A DNA stretch of 64,000 nucleotides from Pseudomonas sp. GM21 (GTDB lineage Bacteria > Pseudomonadota > Gammaproteobacteria > Pseudomonadales > Pseudomonadaceae), in assembly GCF_000282215.1 (NCBI RefSeq), contig NZ_AKJS01000118.1, positions 1 to 64,000 on the forward strand. The letters are read 5' to 3'. The translations under genes and the position numbers were made by a program. The notes below the pieces were generated by a model, which saw only the letters and a program-made list of their open reading frames with translations, had not been told where the DNA came from and did not search any database. Shown in pieces: positions 25,948 to 35,329 of this stretch (position 1 is its first letter; each line of letters starts with the position of its first letter).

Positions 25948-27009
25948 ATGACCCAGCGAAAAATCATCCACGTCGACTGTGACTGCTTCTACGCCGCCAT
26001 CGAGATGCGTGATGACCCGCGCCTGGCCGGTAAGCCATTGGCAGTGGGTGGTTCGGCGGATCGACGGGGAGTGATTGCGACCTGCAACTATGAGGCGCGG
26101 GCCTATGGTGTACGGTCGGCCATGTCTTCCGGGCATGCGTTGAAGCTGTGCCCGGACCTGACCATCGTCAAGCCGCGCATGGACGCTTATAGAGAAGCCT
26201 CGAAGGAAATTCACACGATCTTTCGCGATTACACTGACATGATCGAGCCACTGTCCCTCGATGAGGCCTATCTCGACGTGTCGGACAGCGCGCATTTCGG
26301 CGGCAGCGCTACGCGTATCGCCCAAGACATTCGTCGGCGAGTGTCCAATCAATTGCACATCACCGTGTCGGCCGGTGTGGCGCCGAACAAGTTTCTGGCC
26401 AAGATCGCCAGTGACTGGAAGAAGCCCAATGGCTTGTTTGTCATCACACCGGATCAAGTGGAAGACTTTGTCAGTGGCTTGCCGGTGAGCAAGTTGCACG
26501 GTGTGGGCAAAGTCACTGCCGATAAGCTGGGAAGGCTTGGCATCGTCGATTGCTCGCATTTGCGCGAGTGGGACAAATTGGCGCTGGTGCGCGAATTCGG
26601 CAGTTTCGGCGAACGACTCTGGAGCCTGGCCCGGGGAATTGATGAACGTTTGGTCCACAACGACAGTCGTCGGCAGTCGATCAGCGTCGAAAACACCTAT
26701 GACGTGGACCTGCCGGATCTGGTGAGCTGTCTGGATAAACTACCCGAGCTGTTGGAAACCCTGGCGGGGCGCATGGCGCGAATCGACAGCAGCTATCGGC
26801 CCGGCAAGCCGTTCGTGAAAGTGAAATTCCATGACTTTACCCAGACCACGCTGGAGCAGGCGGGCGCAGGGCGGGATTTGGGGAGTTATCAGTTGCTGCT
26901 GACCCAGGCGTTCAATCGCGGCGGGAAACCGGTGCGGTTGTTGGGGGTTGGGGTCAGGCTTGAGGATTTGCGGAGAGGGTTTGAACAGATGGAGTTGTTT
27001 GAGCGGTAG
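25948..27009 (+). CDS. dinB: DNA polymerase IV
   Basis: The 353-residue Y-family translesion polymerase has VDCDCFYAAIEM with the first catalytic Asp, SLDEAYLDVS with the Asp-Glu pair, the helix-hairpin-helix VSKLHGVGKVTADKLGRLGI and a C-terminal little finger ending in the beta-clamp-binding-like MELFER. ATG 25948 (MTQRKIIHVD) is the family start although its ribosome site is weak; the upstream frame would overlap the SOS box. The 300 bases upstream contain only this box and the tRNA promoter region. Confidence 0.95.
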   Translation: MTQRKIIHVDCDCFYAAIEMRDDPRLAGKPLAVGGSADRRGVIATCNYEARAYGVRSAMSSGHALKLCPDLTIVKPRMDAYREASKEIHTIFRDYTDMIEPLSLDEAYLDVSDSAHFGGSATRIAQDIRRRVSNQLHITVSAGVAPNKFLAKIASDWKKPNGLFVITPDQVEDFVSGLPVSKLHGVGKVTADKLGRLGIVDCSHLREWDKLALVREFGSFGERLWSLARGIDERLVHNDSRRQSISVENTYDVDLPDLVSCLDKLPELLETLAGRMARIDSSYRPGKPFVKVKFHDFTQTTLEQAGAGRDLGSYQLLLTQAFNRGGKPVRLLGVGVRLEDLRRGFEQMELFER

Positions 27010-27032
27010 TTTTGTAGTGAATTTCAGGGCCT

Positions 27033-27113
27033 CATCGCGGGCAAGTCGGATCGCCGCACCGCCGCTCCCGCAAGAATGACGCGGTGCCTGTGGGAGCGGG
27101 CTTGCCAGCGATG
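27033..27113. repeat. degenerate REP pair 5
   Basis: Half-conserved REP palindromes (TCATCGCGGGCAAG and GTGGGAGCGGGCTTGCCAGC) lie between dinB and the lipoprotein gene. The first is diverged. Confidence 0.65.
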
Positions 27114-27122
27114 CTTTAAGTC

Positions 27123-28076
27123 TTAATTCGGTCCCGGATCCGCCACCAAACGCCCGGCATCCTTGGTCAACGACTTGAGGAATTCGCTCTGCAACTCGGG
27201 GTCGTTGCGTGTCAGTTCGATCAGGCTTTGCTCAAGCTCGCTGGCTTCTTCCTCCAGACCCAGTTCTGACAGGCGCTTGACTCGGTGTACCCACTGGCTC
27301 ACTTCGTCATCTTCAAGGTCGTCATAAATCAGCCCGTGGGCTTCGAGCAGCTTGCCACGCAAAGAACTGCTGACTTCCAGGGATGTGTTGGTGTGCACAT
27401 CGTCGTTGCCATCTTCGACGCTGATCAGCAGGCGGCTCAGATGATTGATGTCATGTTCGGCAAACGGGCTGTCCAGCAGGTTCACGCGCAAAACGCCGTT
27501 TTTGTCGGTGCTCAGGTCGAACGTTTCCTTGCCAGCCTTGACCTCTACCGGACGTTCGCTCCAGGGCAGGCTCGAGTATTCAGTACGCTTGTCGAGCTGA
27601 ACCTCATCGATGCCGGCCAGGTTTTGCTGGGCTCGGCCGTGAGACTGCACGTTCATGAACGGGTTGAGTCCGGCGAAACCGTAGCTCAGCCAATCCTTGG
27701 TCGCGCTGTCCGGCAGATTACCGAGGGTCAACACGTTGACGACGTTCGCGCCAGCACCGGCCACTACCGCCACCGCGCCCAGCGGGATCTCATAGACCTC
27801 CCGCCAGGGTTGGTAAGGTGTGTAGCGATCATAGTGGCGCGTGACTTCGAATTCGGTGACTTCGAATGTCTTCTGCTCGTGGATTTTCACCCGACGTTGC
27901 GGCAGATCAAGCACCTTGGGATCACCCACATCGATCTGCAGGCTGTGATCGAGCAATTTGCGCTCGACACGTTCCTCGTGCTCGCTGCGTTGCGACATCT
28001 GATTGGCACAGCCGCTGACCAGCAGGGTGCCGCACAGGGCAGCACCACCGAGGCCTAAGGTGTTTCGCTTGAACAT
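27123..28076 (-). CDS. lipoprotein of unknown function
   Basis: The 317-residue protein has a lipobox LVSGC (Cys at residue 23), so it is a predicted lipoprotein. After the anchor come a charged segment, a Gly/Ala-rich hydrophobic stretch (about 98-122, AVAVVAGAGANVVNVLTLG) that could insert in a membrane, and an acidic helical C-terminal half. I do not recognise a family. It lies 17 bases downstream of proS in the same direction and could be co-transcribed. Confidence 0.75.
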   Translation of the reverse strand: MFKRNTLGLGGAALCGTLLVSGCANQMSQRSEHEERVERKLLDHSLQIDVGDPKVLDLPQRRVKIHEQKTFEVTEFEVTRHYDRYTPYQPWREVYEIPLGAVAVVAGAGANVVNVLTLGNLPDSATKDWLSYGFAGLNPFMNVQSHGRAQQNLAGIDEVQLDKRTEYSSLPWSERPVEVKAGKETFDLSTDKNGVLRVNLLDSPFAEHDINHLSRLLISVEDGNDDVHTNTSLEVSSSLRGKLLEAHGLIYDDLEDDEVSQWVHRVKRLSELGLEEEASELEQSLIELTRNDPELQSEFLKSLTKDAGRLVADPGPN

Positions 28077-28093
28077 GACTTCTCTATCTGGTG

Positions 28094-29809
28094 TCAGCGG
28101 CGGATACGGGCCTGGAGGAAAGACAACACGTCAGCGACCGGCAGCGCTTGCGCGTCAGGTTCGGTGCGGCTCTTGTATTCCAGATTGCCTTCGGCAAGGC
28201 CGCGGTCACTGACCACGATCCGGTGAGGAATGCCGATCAGCTCCATGTCCGCGAACTTGATGCCCGGACTGGTCTTTTTGTCGCGGTCGTCCAGCAGTAC
28301 TTCGAAGCCGGCTGCGGTCAGTTCTGCATACAGCTTGTCGGTCGCTTCGCGAACCTGTTCGGTTTCGTAGCGCAATGGCACCAGAGCCACCTGGAACGGC
28401 GCAAGCGTGTCGCTCCAGATGATCCCGTTGGCGTCGTTGTTCTGCTCGATGGCGGCCGCCACCACGCGGGAAACGCCGATGCCGTAGCAACCCATTTCCA
28501 GGGTGACCGGCTTGCCGTTCTCGCCCAGCACTTCGCATTTCATCGCTTTGCTGTATTTGTTGCCCAGCTGGAAGATGTGCCCGACTTCAATGCCACGTTT
28601 GATTTCCAGCGTGCCCTTGCCATCAGGGCTTGGGTCGCCGGCCACCACGTTGCGCAGGTCGGCAACGGTCGGAACAGGCAGATCACGCTCCCAGTTCACG
28701 CCGAAGTAGTGTTTGTCGTCGATGTTGGCACCAATGCCGAAGTCGCTCATCAGTTCGACGGAACGGTCGATGATGATTGGCAGTGGCAGGTTCAGCGGGC
28801 CCAGAGAGCCAGCGCCGGCGCCAATGGCGTCACGCAGTTCGCTTTCGGACGCCATGACCAGCGGGCTGGCAACGCCTGGCTGGTTGGCGGCCTTGATTTC
28901 GTTCAGTTCGTGGTCGCCACGGATGATCAGGGCAATCAGCTTGCCTGGCTCTTCAGCGTGAACCACCAGGGTCTTGATGGTCTTTTCGATCGGCAGGTTG
29001 AAGCCTTCGACCAGTTGCGCAATGGTCTTGGCGTTCGGGGTGTCGACCAGACGCAGCTCTTCGGCAGGCAGCGCGCGCGAAGTTTCCCGTGGTACCGCTT
29101 CGGCTTTCTCGATGTTCGCCGCGTAGTCGGAACCGTTGCTGAAGACGATGTCGTCTTCGCCGGATTCGGCCAGTACGTGGAATTCGTGAGAGCCAGCACC
29201 GCCGATGGAGCCGTTGTCGGCTTCTACAGGACGGAACTTCAGGCCCAGACGGGTGAACACGTTGCAGTAAGCCTGGTGCATGCGGTCGTAGGTGACTTGC
29301 AGCGAAGGCTGGTCAGCGTGGAACGAATAGGCATCCTTCATGATGAATTCACGACCGCGCATCAAACCGAAGCGTGGGCGGATTTCATCGCGGAACTTGG
29401 TCTGGATTTGGTACAGGTTGATCGGCAGCTGTTTGTAGCTGCTCAACTCGTTGCGCATCAGATCGGTGATCACTTCTTCGTGGGTCGGGCCCGCGCAGAA
29501 ATCACGACCATGGCGATCCTTGAAACGCAGCAATTCAGGGCCGTACTCTTCCCAGCGACCGGATTCCTGCCACAGCTCAGCCGGTTGTGTGCTCGGCATC
29601 AACACTTCAAGAGAGCCCGCGGCGTTCATTTCTTCACGAACGACGGCTTCGACCTTGCGCATGACTCGCAAGCCCATCGGCAGCCAGGTATAGAGGCCCG
29701 AGGCGAGTTTGCGGATCATGCCGGCGCGCAGCATCAGCTGATGGCTGATCACGACCGCATCGGAAGGCGTTTCTTTCTGTGTGGCGAGCAAAAATTGACT
29801 GGTGCGCAT
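28094..29809 (-). CDS. proS: prolyl-tRNA synthetase
   Basis: The 571-residue class II synthetase of the bacterial type has a core with motif 2 (FRDEIRPRFGLMRGREFIMKDAYSF region), an inserted editing domain (about 225-400) that hydrolyses mischarged Ala-tRNA-Pro, motif 3 (GCYGIGVSRVVAAAIEQ) and a C-terminal anticodon-binding domain. Length and order are standard. Confidence 0.97.
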   Translation of the reverse strand: MRTSQFLLATQKETPSDAVVISHQLMLRAGMIRKLASGLYTWLPMGLRVMRKVEAVVREEMNAAGSLEVLMPSTQPAELWQESGRWEEYGPELLRFKDRHGRDFCAGPTHEEVITDLMRNELSSYKQLPINLYQIQTKFRDEIRPRFGLMRGREFIMKDAYSFHADQPSLQVTYDRMHQAYCNVFTRLGLKFRPVEADNGSIGGAGSHEFHVLAESGEDDIVFSNGSDYAANIEKAEAVPRETSRALPAEELRLVDTPNAKTIAQLVEGFNLPIEKTIKTLVVHAEEPGKLIALIIRGDHELNEIKAANQPGVASPLVMASESELRDAIGAGAGSLGPLNLPLPIIIDRSVELMSDFGIGANIDDKHYFGVNWERDLPVPTVADLRNVVAGDPSPDGKGTLEIKRGIEVGHIFQLGNKYSKAMKCEVLGENGKPVTLEMGCYGIGVSRVVAAAIEQNNDANGIIWSDTLAPFQVALVPLRYETEQVREATDKLYAELTAAGFEVLLDDRDKKTSPGIKFADMELIGIPHRIVVSDRGLAEGNLEYKSRTEPDAQALPVADVLSFLQARIRR

Positions 29810-29939
29810 GGTTGGCCGTTGTCGGTTGCTGATGACGAGAAATGACGGAGCATTGTACGGGCGAGATCCGCTGGCGTACAGGCGTGCGGTCGGTGGCGTG
29901 GCAGGAGGGCGGGAATCACACCGCCCTTTGCGAAGATTC

Positions 29940-31499
29940 CTACGATTCTTCCACGATCTGGGTCGGAGCCGGCTCTGGCGTCGGCGTCGGACCTGCCCGA
30001 CGGCTCTCCTGGTACCAGTGGAGGGCGATCAGCAGCAGTGTCGGAACGCCGAGCAGGGCGGTGATCAAGAAGAAATTGTGATAGCCGAATTTTTCGACCA
30101 TGACTCCCGAGTAGCCGCCGATCAGGCGTGGCAGCAGCAGCATGATCGAACTGAGCAGGGCGTACTGGGTGGCGGAGAACTTGAGGTTGGTGAGGCTCGA
30201 CAGGTACGCAACAAACGCCGATGTCGCCAGGCCCGAGCTGAAGTTGTCCAGGGAAATGGTGAGGATCAGCATGTTCAGGTTGGCGCCCATGTCGGCGAGC
30301 ATCAGGAACAGCAGGTTGGTGCCGGCCGACGAAATGCCGCCGATCAGCAGAATCGGCAAGATACCGAAACGCACAATCAGCAAGCCGCCCATGCCGGCGC
30401 CGACCAGGGTCATGATCAGGCCGAAGACTTTACTGACCCCGGCTATCTGATCCTTGGTGAATCCCTGATCGATATAGAACACGTTGGCCATCACGCCCAT
30501 GACCGTATCGGACATGCGGTAGGTGGCGATCAAGCCGAGCAGTAGCAACGCTTGCCAGCGATACCGCGTGATGAAGTCATTGACCGGCGTCAGCACCGGC
30601 GCCAGACCGCGGCGGCCCATGGCCGACAGGCACATGGCTGTCAGCATGATGTAGAGGATCGCCCGCAGGAGCGCCCGGTCTTCGAGTACCAGGTCGAGCA
30701 GGCTCACGCCTTCGAATAGCACGCTGGCGAAGTCGGTGTTGTAGAGCTGGGTGAACATGGCGGGCACGGACACCAGCAGCACGATCAGCACAAACACGGA
30801 CGCCAGTTGATGCGCAAAACTGTAACGGCCGGCCTGAAGCTGAGTGCGCAGTGGCACAGGTGGTTCGCGCATGAACAGTGAGGTGATCAATGCCGGAAGC
30901 ATCAGCGCGCCGAACAGTATGTAGGTACCCGCCCAGGCCGAATGCTGATAATTGAAACCGGTGGATCCGAAGCCTTCAGCGAAGAACAATGCGCCGGCCG
31001 TCGCCAACAGCGCGGCGATCCGATAACCCGACATGTAGCTGGCGGCGAGTGCCGCCTGACGACTGTCCTCGGCGATTTCCAGACGATAGGCGTCGACCGC
31101 AATGTCCTGCGTCGCCGAGGCGAAGGCGACGACCACTGCGATGGCGATCAGCCAGGACAAATGCTTTTGTGGGTCGCAAAAACCCATGCCTACCAGACCG
31201 AGGATCACCAGCGCCTGCGACAGCACCAGCCACGAGCGTCGTCGCCCCAGCTTGCCGAGAAATGGCAGGCGCCATTGGTCGAGCAGGGGGGACCAGACCC
31301 ATTTAAAGGCGTAGGCCAAGCCGATGAGACTTGCATAACCAATGGTCTCGCGAGCTACACCTGCCTCGCGGAGCCAGACGGAAAGCGTCGAAAACACCAG
31401 CATGTAGGGCAGGCCGGCGGCGAAACCAAGCAGCAACAACACAAGCGTCGAGGGGCTGGCATAGGCGGCGAGCGCGGCGCGCCAGGTTTTACGGGGCAT
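29940..31499 (-). CDS. ampG: AmpG-like muropeptide permease (MFS)
   Basis: The 519-residue transporter has about 12-14 membrane segments. The N terminus (LLLGFAAGLPYMLVFSTLSVWL...YAFKWVWSPLLDQW) is characteristic of AmpG, which imports anhydromuropeptides from the periplasm for cell-wall recycling and, in pseudomonads, links to beta-lactamase induction. A short polar Pro-rich C-terminal tail follows. Pseudomonads can carry a second AmpG-like protein, so this may be a paralogue. Confidence 0.85.
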   Translation of the reverse strand: MPRKTWRAALAAYASPSTLVLLLLGFAAGLPYMLVFSTLSVWLREAGVARETIGYASLIGLAYAFKWVWSPLLDQWRLPFLGKLGRRRSWLVLSQALVILGLVGMGFCDPQKHLSWLIAIAVVVAFASATQDIAVDAYRLEIAEDSRQAALAASYMSGYRIAALLATAGALFFAEGFGSTGFNYQHSAWAGTYILFGALMLPALITSLFMREPPVPLRTQLQAGRYSFAHQLASVFVLIVLLVSVPAMFTQLYNTDFASVLFEGVSLLDLVLEDRALLRAILYIMLTAMCLSAMGRRGLAPVLTPVNDFITRYRWQALLLLGLIATYRMSDTVMGVMANVFYIDQGFTKDQIAGVSKVFGLIMTLVGAGMGGLLIVRFGILPILLIGGISSAGTNLLFLMLADMGANLNMLILTISLDNFSSGLATSAFVAYLSSLTNLKFSATQYALLSSIMLLLPRLIGGYSGVMVEKFGYHNFFLITALLGVPTLLLIALHWYQESRRAGPTPTPEPAPTQIVEES

Positions 31500-31543
31500 G
31501 GGCTGGAGTCTGCCTCAAGAATTACGGAAACAAAGGGCGCACT

Positions 31544-31897
31544 CTAACCGCTGTGCTCTACCGGGCGCCAGCCATGGCGCTGAATATCAACACGATTATT
31601 CTGGATGCTGACACCTTCCGAGCGCAATCGCGCGCGCTGTTCATCCCCCGAAGGGCTGCCCACAGGCAGGCTGATCCGACCGCCGGCACCGAGAACCCGA
31701 TGCCAGGGTAATTTGGTATCGCCCGGCAATTGGCTCAACGTGCGTCCGACCCAGCGGGCAGCGCGACCGAGTCCGGCCAGCTCCGCGAGTTGACCATAGC
31801 TCACCACTTTGCCTTCAGGCACTTGGGCCAGGGTCAGGTAGAGCGCCGTGCGTCGGATCTGCGCCGCACTTTCGGTTTCCGAGGTTGGTTCGATCAC
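31544..31897 (-). CDS. alkyltransferase-like protein (MGMT fold, Trp in place of Cys)
   Basis: The 117-residue protein has the DNA-binding domain of O6-alkylguanine transferases (VPEGKVVSYGQLAELAGLGRAARWVG) and LPWHRVLGAGG, where the active PCHRV motif is replaced by PWHRV. Such ATL proteins bind alkylated guanine without repair and recruit nucleotide excision repair. No ATG fits; GTG at 31897 with GGAA about 11 bases upstream gives a normal ATL length. The frame continues 115 codons upstream without homology. Confidence 0.82.
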   Translation of the reverse strand: MIEPTSETESAAQIRRTALYLTLAQVPEGKVVSYGQLAELAGLGRAARWVGRTLSQLPGDTKLPWHRVLGAGGRISLPVGSPSGDEQRARLRSEGVSIQNNRVDIQRHGWRPVEHSG

Positions 31898-32060
31898 GTG
31901 CGCAATTCCAGAAAAAAGGTCGCATTGCCGTTTGTAGAGTAAGTCCCGGATCACTGTTTGAGAAATGAACTCAATAGAAATAGTCGGGTCATTCCTTGCT
32001 AGGGTCTTATTCCTGAGGATAATGCCGACGTTTTTCGCAAACTTGAGTCTGTTTTTGCTT

Positions 32061-33068
32061 ATGTTGTCCAGAACACTGCTTTGCCTCGCTGTCCTGAGTG
32101 CTTCCACACCTTTGCTCGCCGATACCGTCTGGTTGAAAAACGGTGACAAGTTGAGTGGCAAGATCACGTTATTCGATGGCGGAAAATTGGTAATCCAGAC
32201 CGAGTACGCAGGTTCGATCGCGATCGACTGGAAACAGGTCAAAACCCTGGAAAGCGATCAGGAGGTGCTGGTCAAGCAGGATGCGTACACAGGCGAGAAA
32301 ACCAAGTCGCTGCATGCGGCAGGCGACGGCAAGGTAACGCTGGAAAACGGCGAGGCTCCCAAGACGGTAGAGCTGGCCAGTATTCAGCAGATTCTCAAGC
32401 CCAAGCCGGTGGTCGAAGATCTGGTGTGGAAAGGGAATATCGACGCGGCGCTGGATTACCAGCGGGCGGAAAACAACACCGACGATTACAGTATCGACTT
32501 CAAGACGACGGCGCGCCATGGCAAATGGCGGCACACGGCGGAAGGTGAGTACAACCGCGAATTCCAGGATGACGTTGTTACGACTGACAACTGGCGGGGC
32601 GAATACTCGCTCGACCGCTTCCTGACAGAGAAATGGTTCTGGCAGGGTCGGGCAGTCTATAAGCGCGATAAAGTCGAAAACCTTTCCCGTCAGCGCACCC
32701 TCGGTACCGGTCCGGGTTACCAGTTCTGGGATGACGAATTGGGCGCATTCTCCTTGGGCTCGCTGGTCAACCGCACGGACTATGAGTTCACGGACGGCGG
32801 CAAGGACGACTTCTATGCCTTGGCAATGACGTGGGATTACAACCGTTACCTGATCGGCAAGAAGGTGGAACTCTTCACCAATGGCGAAGTGGGCAAGCCG
32901 TTGTCAGACGTGGCCAATTATGCGCTCGATGCGGAATTGGGCTTGCGCTACAAGGTGACCGAATGGGCGTCGCTTAACCTGAAGGCCGAGCGAGACGTCG
33001 TCAGCGGTACCGAAGACGCTGATCAGGACCAGATTCGCTACACCGCAGGGTTTGGCGTAGCCTGGTAA
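32061..33068 (+). CDS. DUF481-family outer-membrane protein
   Basis: The 335-residue protein has a signal peptide (to about ADT, residue 21), an N-terminal SH3-like module (VWLKNGDKLSGKITLFDGG) and a C-terminal DUF481 domain rich in alternating aromatic strands that ends in TAGFGVAW, a final aromatic as in outer-membrane barrels. E. coli YdiY is the model; function is unknown. ATG 32061 starts the signal peptide. The frame extends 32 codons upstream without support. Confidence 0.85.
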   Translation: MLSRTLLCLAVLSASTPLLADTVWLKNGDKLSGKITLFDGGKLVIQTEYAGSIAIDWKQVKTLESDQEVLVKQDAYTGEKTKSLHAAGDGKVTLENGEAPKTVELASIQQILKPKPVVEDLVWKGNIDAALDYQRAENNTDDYSIDFKTTARHGKWRHTAEGEYNREFQDDVVTTDNWRGEYSLDRFLTEKWFWQGRAVYKRDKVENLSRQRTLGTGPGYQFWDDELGAFSLGSLVNRTDYEFTDGGKDDFYALAMTWDYNRYLIGKKVELFTNGEVGKPLSDVANYALDAELGLRYKVTEWASLNLKAERDVVSGTEDADQDQIRYTAGFGVAW

Positions 33069-33071
33069 GGC

Positions 33072-33105
33072 AAAAAAAATCGCAGTCATGGGCTGCGATT
33101 TTTTT
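33072..33105 (+). terminator. terminator of the DUF481 gene
   Basis: AAAATCGCAG pairs with CTGCGATTTTTTT around a seven-base loop. Confidence 0.88.
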
Positions 33106-33128
33106 GTACCTGTAAATCAGTCAGGCAC

Positions 33129-33161
33129 AAAAAAGCCCCGCTTTTGAGGGCGGGGCTTTTT
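33129..33161 (-). terminator. terminator of cspA
   Basis: AAAAAGCCCCGC pairs with GCGGGGCTTTTT. It lies 17 bases beyond the stop of the minus-strand cold-shock gene. The A/T-tracts on both sides would also allow plus-strand use. Confidence 0.85.
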
Positions 33162-33178
33162 ACTAAAGCAAGTACAAG

Positions 33179-33388
33179 TTAGATAACTTGAACTTCTTCA
33201 GCTTGCATGCCTTTCTGACCGCGGGTAGCGATGAAAGAAACCTGTTGGCCTTCTTTCAGGCTTTTGAAGCCGTCGGATTGGATAGCTTTGAAGTGAACGA
33301 ACAGGTCGTCACCGGATTGTGGAGTGATGAAGCCGAAGCCTTTTTCATCGTTGAACCACTTAACGGTACCGGTTTGGCGATTAGACAT
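33179..33388 (-). CDS. cold-shock protein (CspA/CapB type)
   Basis: The 69-residue protein is a single cold-shock domain with the RNA-binding motifs KWFNDEKGFGFI and DLFVHF. It acts as an RNA chaperone. A strong AAGGAG lies seven bases before the ATG. About 330 bases of upstream DNA contain no gene, compatible with the long leader typical of cold-shock mRNAs. Confidence 0.95.
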   Translation of the reverse strand: MSNRQTGTVKWFNDEKGFGFITPQSGDDLFVHFKAIQSDGFKSLKEGQQVSFIATRGQKGMQAEEVQVI

Positions 33389-33742
33389 GGTGTAACTCCT
33401 TGAACAAAGATAACTGCGACTCAGGAAGAACCCTGGCCGAGACTGAGTGCAAAGAGCAGGAAAAATTCTTGTAGATGGTTGGATCGAAATTCAACATATC
33501 GTGTAGAGATTCTCAGTGACACAAGCAGCACAGTGGCGCCACCTTAACCCTTTTTCCCGAACGTGCCAATGCTTCTTGCGAAGGTTTCTCTGAATTCAGG
33601 ACTGACGGTCTATCGGATTTTGGGAAAGGCCCCGAATTCACGGGGGATCCGCGAGAATTGCGCCTCGGACTTTGAACCCGGAGCGCGCGGCCGGTAAGAT
33701 GCCGGACAGAATTTTTCCACCTCGCTATTCAGGACACCCGCC
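33389..33742. other. 354-base divergent promoter region of cspA and dcd
   Basis: No coding sequence is evident. It should hold a long cspA leader on the minus strand and the dcd promoter on the plus strand. I cannot mark promoter elements with confidence. Confidence 0.5.
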
Positions 33743-34309
33743 ATGAGCATCAAATCGGACAAGTGGATTCGCCGCATGGCGCAAGAGCACGGCATGATCG
33801 AACCCTTCGTTGAGCGCCAGGTGCGCGGCGAAGGTGCCGAGCGCGTGATTTCCTACGGTGTTTCGAGCTATGGCTACGATGTGCGCTGCGCCGATGAATT
33901 CAAGGTGTTCACCAACATCAATTCGGCCACCGTTGATCCGAAGAATTTCGACGAGAAGAGCTTCGTCGACGTTAAAAGCGATGTTTGCATCATTCCACCC
34001 AACTCCTTTGCCCTGGCCCGTACCGTGGAATTCTTCCGCATTCCACGCAACGTGCTGACCATCTGCCTGGGTAAAAGCACCTACGCGCGCTGCGGCATTA
34101 TCGTCAACGTGACGCCGCTTGAGCCTGAGTGGGAAGGGCATGTGACGCTGGAGTTCTCCAACACCACGACGCTGCCGGCGAAAATCTACGCCAACGAAGG
34201 CGTCGCACAGATGCTGTTCTTCGAATCCGACGAAGAGTGCGAAGTGTCCTATAAGGACCGTGGCGGCAAGTATCAGGGCCAGCTCGGCGTCACCCTGCCG
34301 CGCACCTGA
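33743..34309 (+). CDS. dcd: dCTP deaminase
   Basis: The 188-residue trimeric enzyme converts dCTP to dUTP for thymidylate synthesis. It has the GVSSYGYDVRCADEFKVF segment, the catalytic Glu in TPLEPEWEGHVTLEFSN and the nucleotide-binding GKSTYARCGI. Normal length; ATG 33743. Confidence 0.97.
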   Translation: MSIKSDKWIRRMAQEHGMIEPFVERQVRGEGAERVISYGVSSYGYDVRCADEFKVFTNINSATVDPKNFDEKSFVDVKSDVCIIPPNSFALARTVEFFRIPRNVLTICLGKSTYARCGIIVNVTPLEPEWEGHVTLEFSNTTTLPAKIYANEGVAQMLFFESDEECEVSYKDRGGKYQGQLGVTLPRT

Positions 34310-34416
34310 TCCGTTCATCTGGTCAATCAGCGGGAATTCTTGAGCGGGTAGACACTCTATGGGGTGTACTGCCCGGTTCGCGCACAGCGGACGGGGCCTT
34401 CGCTCAGGAGTGCTTT

Positions 34417-34626
34417 ATGAAGATCGATCCGCGAATAAGTGCCGAACTGGCAAGGCTTGAGCCCAATCAGATTGGCGTTTTGGCCTGGTCCTTGTTGGCA
34501 CATCCGCCCGTCAGCATGGCGGGGGGCATCCCCGGTCAGCCAGACCCCGATACCCCGAATGAACAGCCGACAGAACCCGGTGAACCCACCTTGCCGGATG
34601 AGCCGCCTCCCGCGCCGGTAGCCTGA
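34417..34626 (+). CDS. 69-residue Pro-rich hypothetical protein
   Basis: The first half is helical (RISAELARLEPNQIGVLAWSLLAH) and the second is a Pro/Glu/Asp-rich tail. CAGGAG precedes ATG 34417 by about nine bases, so it is likely translated. No family recognised. It converges on pdeM, with the hairpin at 34643-34688 between them. Confidence 0.6.
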   Translation: MKIDPRISAELARLEPNQIGVLAWSLLAHPPVSMAGGIPGQPDPDTPNEQPTEPGEPTLPDEPPPAPVA

Positions 34627-34642
34627 TCTGCTGTCGAAAGGA

Positions 34643-34688
34643 ATGGCCAGTCAGCTGATGTCTGTAAAGACTTCAGCTGACTGGCCAT
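34643..34688. repeat. perfect 16-bp hairpin at the convergent end of pdeM
   Basis: The arms ATGGCCAGTCAGCTGA and TCAGCTGACTGGCCAT are exact with a 14-base loop. The 3' arm encodes the last residues and stop of pdeM. There is no long T-tract, so it may be a weak terminator or an RNA-stability hairpin. Confidence 0.75.
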
Positions 34689-35329
34689 ATTTCGTTGTCG
34701 CCAATGACAAAGATCCTGCAGTTGTCGTCCCGCTCGATCTGATACCCGCCGGTAAACACGCCGAAGGCCGGCAGCAGGCTGATGGCTTCTCCCAACCTGA
34801 AACACGCCAATCGCAAGCATTGTCGACCTCTGCCTCTTAGGCGATATACGGGATGTACGTGCCCGGCGAGTACAGGCCGATCAGGATGAGGATGCGGTTC
34901 ATGCTGCAAGGCGAACGGCCCCAGCAGCAACGGTTCAGGCACCACACGAATGTTTAACGAGGCAGGTGGGTCGCCCGCTCGTTTATCGTGGTTGCCGCGG
35001 ATCAGTGTCATTGGCAAATCAGGATGCCCCGCTCGCCATTCGGTCAATGCGCTCAACGTGGCCATTGCATGAGAGCCAGGCCCGTGAAGAAAGTCGCCGA
35101 GGAAAATCAGCTGCCGACAGGGTAGGGCCGCCAGCAACCTTTCCAATACAGCGATATTGCTGGCGGTGGTGCCATGAGGCACCGGCTGACCAAGGCTTCG
35201 ATACGCAGCAGCTTTACCGAAATGCACATCGGCGATCAGCAGGGCTTGTTGCTTTGGCCAATAGATAGCTTTTTCCGGCAGCAGCCACAATTCCTCGCCA
35301 GCCAGGTTCACGGGATAGGGCGTACTCAT
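34673..35329 (-). CDS. pdeM: ligase-associated metallophosphoesterase PdeM
   Basis: The 218-residue calcineurin-like phosphoesterase shows all metal-binding motifs: ADVHFGK, GDFLHG, GNHDK and GHVHP. PdeM is a DNA endonuclease/phosphoesterase of the ligase-associated DNA-damage-response cluster. Its start overlaps the stop of the helicase gene by four bases, so the two are one operon. The partner ligase and exonuclease lie 4.6 kb away at 42478-45197. Confidence 0.92.
   Translation of the reverse strand: MSTPYPVNLAGEELWLLPEKAIYWPKQQALLIADVHFGKAAAYRSLGQPVPHGTTASNIAVLERLLAALPCRQLIFLGDFLHGPGSHAMATLSALTEWRAGHPDLPMTLIRGNHDKRAGDPPASLNIRVVPEPLLLGPFALQHEPHPHPDRPVLAGHVHPVYRLRGRGRQCLRLACFRLGEAISLLPAFGVFTGGYQIERDDNCRIFVIGDNEIWPVS

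Noticed and set aside
28091..29845. 584-codon plus-strand frame opposite proS
   Set aside because: It is a shadow of proS codon bias. It has no ribosome site and no recognisable domains.
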